Origin: Hypomyces perniciosus
Taxonomy: Eukaryota; Ascomycota; Sordariomycetes; Hypocreales; Hypocreaceae
Assembly (NCBI GenBank): GCA_008477525.1
Contig: SPDT01000002.1
Span: forward strand, 1,488,001-1,552,000
Direction of reading: 5' to 3'
Length of the DNA stretch: 64,000 bases
The position numbers were made by a program, and so were the translations under genes. The notes beneath the pieces are model-generated. The model was not told the origin of the DNA. It was given only the letters and a program-made list of their open reading frames with translations, and made no database searches. How positions within the stretch are numbered: position 1 is the first letter of the stretch; each line of letters opens with the position of its first letter. Shown here piece after piece: positions 58,701 to 64,000 of the stretch.

Positions 58701-61700
58701 GGCTTTTTATTATTTTGTTTTTAAATATATAGTTAGTTTTTTTTTAAAACTTTATTTAATAGTATAATTATTTTAAAGTATTTTTAAATAAAATAGTAAT
58801 AGAAATTTATAAAGTTAAAGAATTTTTATAGGTTTTTTATTTTTTTAAGTAATTATTAATTTAATATAGCTTTAACGTTTTTAAGATTTATTTTTAATCC
58901 CTTTAAAGTAATAATTAAATTAAAGTATTTATTTTTGTTATTTTAAATTTATATTTAATAATATTAATTTAAAAGCCTATATTTTAAAAGTAAGCTATTA
59001 TTTTATATATATATTTTTAATATCTTTTTTAATTTAATAAATATATAAAAATATTATTAAAGTATATTATATAAATATAGTTAAAGACGTTATAAAGAGT
59101 ATAATTAATATAATATTAAAATATAATAGTTATATTATAAAGGCTAAAAGGTATAATTAATATTTTAAAAAGGTTAAACTTTATAATAAATACTGTTTTT
59201 TATATATCCCCTTTAACAATATAAAGGTTATTAAATATAGCGATAATATTGAATTTTATATATACCTTTATATAGCTTAAAGTATTAAAGGTTTTTTAAA
59301 TTAATAGTAATAGGTATTAATTTTTAATAGTAATATTATTTAACCTTTCATAATTTTAATAAATATAAATACTGCCTTTTAGTTTTATAGTTAAAAAAAA
59401 GGAGTAATATATTATATTTATAATTTATAGATAAATCCTTTTATTAAATTATTATTTACTTATTTTTTATTATTTATAGTTTATTAAATAAAAATATTTT
59501 ATTTTTTTAATAGAATAGGTTTTTTTTAATAGTATTTTAATTTTATAGTTTTAAGCCTATTATAAAGGAAATTTATTTACTGTCTTTAATAAAAACATAT
59601 TATATAAGTTATATAGCTAAAATAATATTTTTTTTAAAATATTTAATTTACTAAATTTAAGTTTCCCTATTATAAATTTTTTAATATTAGCGGCTATAAT
59701 CTTTTTTAATTATATTAAAAAGTAATATTTATTAATAAAATTATATATTTTTTAAATAATATTATTTTTACTTTAATATAATTTTTTTATTTTATAAATA
59801 TTTATTAAAAAAACTTATTTAAAAGTTTTAATAAAGTAATAAATATTAATTTTTTAATGTTAATAGTTTAATTAATTTCCTTTTAAATTACTTTTATTAT
59901 ATAAATATATAATTATTAATAAAAAGTAATAAAGTTTATAGCTATTATTATTTATATATCTATTATATTTAAATATACTTTTTAATTTTAAAGTTTAATT
60001 TAATTTTATAAAAATAGTATATTAAAAAGTAATAGTAATAGCTTTAATAAAGGTTTTCCTTTTTATTATTAACTGTAAATTATAAAGGCAGGCAGTAACT
60101 TTATATATATTTAATTTAAAATTATTTATATTTATTTTTTTATATTATTAATTTTACTATATTTATACGTAATATAATAATTTTAATTTAATATTAAAGT
60201 TTATAAAATATATAGTTTAAAGGCTTTTTCTTTAATTAGGTTTTAGTTTATTTCTTTTGAAGTACATTTAATTAAGAGTTATTAATATAATATAATTTTT
60301 ACTTAATTAAATTAAGCTTTAATTTATTTAAAGTATTTTTAACTATTAATTATTAATAATATATATTCTTTATATTAGCTTTAATAAAATGATTTTTCAT
60401 TTTAATTATTATTTAAACCTATATAAAATTAACTATATTTTTTAAAAAATAATAATAGATTTATTTTAAAATAATAGTTTTATTGATAGTTAACCTTTAT
60501 TTATAATTTTTAATAAAGGTTAATTTTTTTTTTAATTTATAAATTAAATTTAGATTTTTAATAGGTAATGCTAATTAAATTCAAATAAATTAAAAATTAA
60601 TAGGGTAATATTACCATTATTATTTTTATCAATATTTAAAGAGGGTATATTATTTAAAGCCTAGATTTATAAGTTATTTAAATACTGCAGGTAATATTAA
60701 TATACTATTAAGATTTAATTATTATACTGTATTAAACTATTTTATTATTAGCTTTAAAGTATTATTAAATTAAAGTATAGGTAATATAACTAGATTTCTT
60801 AATTTCAATTTTATATTTAATATAAATCTTTTTAATATATATTAAACTGCTTTTTTTATTATATTTATTAAAGCTATAATTTACTTTTTTATAGTAAAAG
60901 TAAAGTTTTTTAATAATATATCTTTTATAAAAGATTTAAAAGTAAAGTAATAAAGTATATATAATATTTAACTATATTAAGTTATTAGCTAGTATTAAAC
61001 TAGCAGTTTAGTTATGTTAATTATATTAATAATATTACTATTAATATTAATACTACTATTATTAATAGCTTTATTAATATTAATGTATTTAAATAATATA
61101 AAAAGTATTATAGTAAATACTTTTTTAAAGTCTATTATAAACAGTTTAATAAAGTTAATATTATTTAGTTTAATTATTGAAGTTTTTATAATATTAATCA
61201 ACTTTTAAGAGCCTTTTATTTTTAAAGCTTTTATTATTTATTTAATAGTTTTATTATATTTATTATTTAATATAAATAATTTTATTATCAAACTTTAAAA
61301 AGGTTTATTTAATATATATAAATTATTAAAAAACTATAATACCTTTTAAAATAAATAAATAATTCTATATTATTTATTAAAATTAATAAAAAATATTATA
61401 TTACTTTTGTAATATTATTAAGTAAAGTTATTAAAACTTTTAATAATAATATTAAAGTTTTTTTATTGTAATTAATATATATATATATTTTAAAAGATTT
61501 AGAATATATAAAATCTTTTTAAATTTAATTAAAAAGATTAATTAATTATTTATAAAAGTAATATTAATTTAAAAATATTAATTAATATTTTTTTATTAAT
61601 ATTTAATAATATCTTTTTATTTACTATTAAATTATTTAAAGTTTTTAATTTAATAACAGTTAAATAAATTATTATTTTTAAAGCTTAATAGTAAAGCTAT

Positions 61701-62140
61701 ATTTAAAGCTTAACTTAAACTTTAATTTATACTTTAAAGTTTTAATTTTTAGCTGCCTACATTAAAATTTTTTATTTAAAGGTCTATTTTTATTCTTTTT
61801 ATTAAACTAAGCTTTTTTTATTATTTAATTAAAAAGATAAAATTAATAACAAAAGTTATTATTTTTAATAATTATATTTATTAAATATATATAATTACTA
61901 TTAATATTAGATTTTTATAAGGTTTTAAAAAGAAAAAGAAAAAGTATTAGCTTTATAGTTAAACTTATAATTTATTAAGCTAAATTAAGCAATAAAGTAA
62001 AGTTTAAGGTATTTATATTTATTTTACTTATAATTAGCTTCCTATAAATATAGGGTTTAAAGGATAAAGGCTAGACTATAAAGGCATTATTATAGGTTTA
62101 AGAATAAAGGGGGATTTAAGGGAATTTATAATTTGTCGAG
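55750..62140. repeat. A+T-rich block with RIP signature (relic repeats)
   Basis: About 6.4 kb, overwhelmingly A and T, dominated by TTTA, TAAT and ATTA words. CpA and TpG are almost absent while TpA is in excess; surviving C and G sit mostly in CpT/ApG (AGCT, CTTT, AAAG). This is the product of repeat-induced point mutation, C to T at CpA on both strands. No frame over about 70 codons exists; the two overlapping frames at 60995-61208 are Ile/Leu/Asn low complexity. The original elements cannot be named from sequence by eye. The block is expected to be heterochromatic and DNA-methylated. Confidence 0.85.
56088..56290 (-). mobile_element. LTR-like island inside the RIP block
   Basis: About 200 bp of more balanced composition. 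On the minus strand it is preceded by AAAAAGGGGGGGTAC (complement of 56281-56295), which looks like a polypurine tract, and contains TGTTATGTAAGCTCTGG. It also has a 16 bp near-palindrome at 56216-56231 (CTGGTTATATGACCAG) whose single mismatch is a CpA-to-TpA change. This is consistent with a 3' LTR of a Ty3/gypsy-type element lying in the minus direction, but no partner LTR was found. Confidence 0.3.
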
Positions 62141-62245
62141 GGGGAATTGGCACTCCAAAACATACACACAACATACACACACACCCATATATAACGACTG
62201 GTATCGAGCGCGGGAACCGCGCTCCTGACAGAACTATGAAGCGGC
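62141..62245. other. Small unmutated island with hairpin
   Basis: About 100 bp of ordinary composition, with CGAGGGGGAATTGGCACTCC, ACACAACATACACACACACCC and a perfect 8 bp stem GAGCGCGG-GAA-CCGCGCTC at 62206-62224. CTGGTATCGAGC just before it resembles a retroelement primer-binding site (TGG start). The context suggests an element end; identity is not settled. Confidence 0.35.
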
Positions 62246-62993
62246 GATTAAGTAATATAGGGATTAAAAAAGATACTGCAGATTATTTAATTATAATGCC
62301 GGCAGCTAAAAGCAACTAACAGTTACCTTTATACGCCTCAGCGACTGTATTTTTATAGGTAAGGTTATATATTAAAGGGGGAAAAAGGTTACTGTTTATT
62401 AAACTAGGTCTATTTATATATTTTTATATTCTTATGCTTTCTTAATCTAGTAGCTGCTTAAATAAGTAGCTAACCTTTTTTAGGTAAGTTAATAAGAAAA
62501 ATGCTAGTGTGTTAGGTATATTAGTTACCCCTAATAAAACCCTCTTTATAAATATTTGCGAATGAAAGTAGCAATTCTTAATGAAATACTTTTCCTATTA
62601 ATCCCTTTAATACTAGTATAATAATATTTAAAGAAAATGTAAATAATATAGAAAAGTAGCGGAAAGAGTGTTATTAAAAGAAAAAAAAGGGAAAAAAAAT
62701 TAAAAGCAGAACTACGGCCGTCTATATTATTAATTCCTCTTTATTTAATCTATATTAAATTATTCCCTTTTTATTAGAATTGTTATAATTAAATAATCCC
62801 TTTTTATTAATCTCTTTATTACTAGGTATTTTAAGCTACTATCTGCTTATTTTATATTAATTATCCTATTATTTATATAGGTATATAAACTCGTTTTCGG
62901 ATATTATTTTAAGCCGATTTATCTATTATTTTAGGTAGGGTTAGGCTGCAGTATATATTTAAGGCTGTAATTTACTGGACTTAGGAATATTAA
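62246..62993. other. A+T-rich, partly RIP-altered DNA
   Basis: Less extreme than 56-62 kb; TpG and CpA reappear. No gene recognised. Confidence 0.4.
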
Positions 62994-63503
62994 AGTGCGG
63001 TTTTCCCTATTACTGCTATAAAAGCTATTATTATAGTTTACCCTCCTTTACCTAGTTTTAAAAGAGCCTTTTTATTATTTTTAGTTGCTTGCCAGTTAGG
63101 TTTAGTAGTAACTTTTAAAACTTTTTTATCCTTTAAGTTTCAGTTATTTTTTAATATATTAAAAGAGTTACTACTTTCTTTAAAGGAAACTGACTTTGCG
63201 TTTAAGGTTTTAGCATTATTAGCGATAGCTGGTATAGTTAGCGGGGGTTTTATAGGTTATAGCGTTACTAAGAAATATATTAATTTACTTTTAATTACTG
63301 GTCCTATTACTGTTTTTATAAAAGATACTGCTTATATTGCTAGGCTAGCAGTATTATTTTGTTTTTTCGCTATTAATACTATTTGTAAAGTAAAGGAGAA
63401 TATTTTTCTTTTCCTTTACTATAACTGGCTTAGCTGTATAGCTAAAGGTGCAGGTATTATTAGTATAGGAAATTGCATTCTAGGTGCTGGCTGCTATTAT
63501 TAG
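62994..63503 (+). pseudogene. 169-codon open frame lacking any ATG; membrane-protein-like relic
   Basis: From AGT 62994 to TAG 63501 the plus strand is open for 169 codons, although a TAA precedes it and the DNA is A+T-rich, where stops should be frequent. The frame has no ATG and many ATA codons, as expected if ATG (and other TpG) had been turned into TpA. The conceptual product is hydrophobic, with several membrane-like segments (AFLLFLVACQLGLVV, VLALLAIAGIVSGGFIG, INLLLITGPITVFI, IARLAVLFCFFAINTI). I do not recognise the family. It could be an exon or fragment of a gene or transposon hit by mild RIP. Confidence 0.45.
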
Positions 63504-64000
63504 AATCTTTTTTAAATATTTAAAGGTAAAAAAGCAATTAATTATTAAGAAAGATTATTATTATAATAGATTAACCTGTTTTCTTTTATAGGGTTATTTA
63601 CTAGTACTTTTAGGTTAGCTAGGCATTAACTATTAATTTTTATTATATTCTTCCTATAAGTTATTCTAGGAAAAGCTTATTAGCCTTAATTTAACTTAAT
63701 TAAATAGTATTTAATTAAAAAAGGCGGGATATCTTTAATATTTATTTTAGAATTTAGAATAGTAAGTTTATTTACTGTTAAAGATTAGTGCGAAATTTAA
63801 ATTATATTTATATAGCTTTTAGCCGAATATTTAAGGTATAGGTATTAATATTAATCTTAAAGTAAAAGTTTAAATCCTTTTAGGTTAATTGTTTTATGCT
63901 TTTTAAGGCTAAAGGAGATAAAGATTTTACTTAAAGGTTTTGCTAGTTGATTTAATTTAATGCTAATAAGTCTATAAAGCGTTTACTGGATTTAAAATAG
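63504..64000. other. A+T-rich, no gene recognised
   Basis: Composition like the preceding block, with intermediate RIP signal. No frame or repeat could be supported up to the window end. Confidence 0.4.

Noticed and set aside
60995..61208. Two opposite-strand frames of 64-68 codons
   Set aside because: Pure Ile/Leu/Asn low complexity from AT-rich RIP DNA.
62141..62245. A confident retrotransposon 5' LTR and primer-binding site
   Set aside because: Comparison by eye with the LTR-like island at 56.1 kb showed no similarity, so the two ends cannot be paired; kept only as a tentative island.
1..64000. tRNA genes, CRISPR arrays, telomere repeats
   Set aside because: No tRNA B-box with a matching A-box and cloverleaf, no spaced direct repeats, and no TTAGGG arrays were seen.

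Overview
The window comes from a filamentous ascomycete, most likely a sordariomycete of the Hypocreales type. The evidence is a set of highly conserved fungal nuclear genes (an AreA/NIT2 GATA factor, a Dbf2 kinase, Med12, an Rgd1-type F-BAR/RhoGAP and ribosomal protein S28), short 50-215 nt introns with GT..AG ends and CTAAC-like branch points, dispersed rather than rDNA-linked 5S rRNA sequences, and a large A+T-rich block with the dinucleotide signature of repeat-induced point mutation (RIP). The species cannot be read from this sequence alone.

Layout. 1-7 kb: three minus-strand genes, a WBP11-type splicing-associated protein, a SABATH-type carboxyl methyltransferase and a secreted, possibly GPI-anchored SGNH hydrolase. 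6.7-11.3 kb has no gene and is the long upstream region of areA. 11.3-18 kb: areA (+) and dbf2 (-) converge. 19.4-30 kb: a 2EXR-domain protein, a secreted CREG-like protein and SRB8/MED12, all on the plus strand. 30.8-41.7 kb: RGD1, RPS28 and an RBR-type RING/IBR protein, all on the minus strand. 41.7-48.5 kb is a second long gene-free stretch of ordinary base composition. 48.5-53.3 kb: a secreted-protein gene interrupted by an in-frame TGA and a membrane GT2 glycosyltransferase. 53.4-55.5 kb: a mixed repeat zone with a direct duplication, two 5S rRNA copies, an LTR-retrotransposon 3' remnant, a long hairpin and a MITE flanked by TA. From about 55.75 kb to the end the DNA is A+T-rich and RIP-altered, with two small islands of ordinary composition and, at 63.0-63.5 kb, a 169-codon open frame without any ATG.

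The genes at 1-42 kb are unrelated housekeeping, regulatory and enzyme genes; I see no biosynthetic cluster. The main local theme is the transition from a gene-bearing compartment to a repeat-rich, RIP-silenced one. Throughout the gene-bearing part, but almost only between genes, short motifs TACGGAGTA and TACGAAGTA (both orientations) recur, sometimes in clusters. The MITE at 55.3 kb has related ends.

Exon coordinates were derived by hand from splice signals and reading-frame continuity; no database search or alignment was run.
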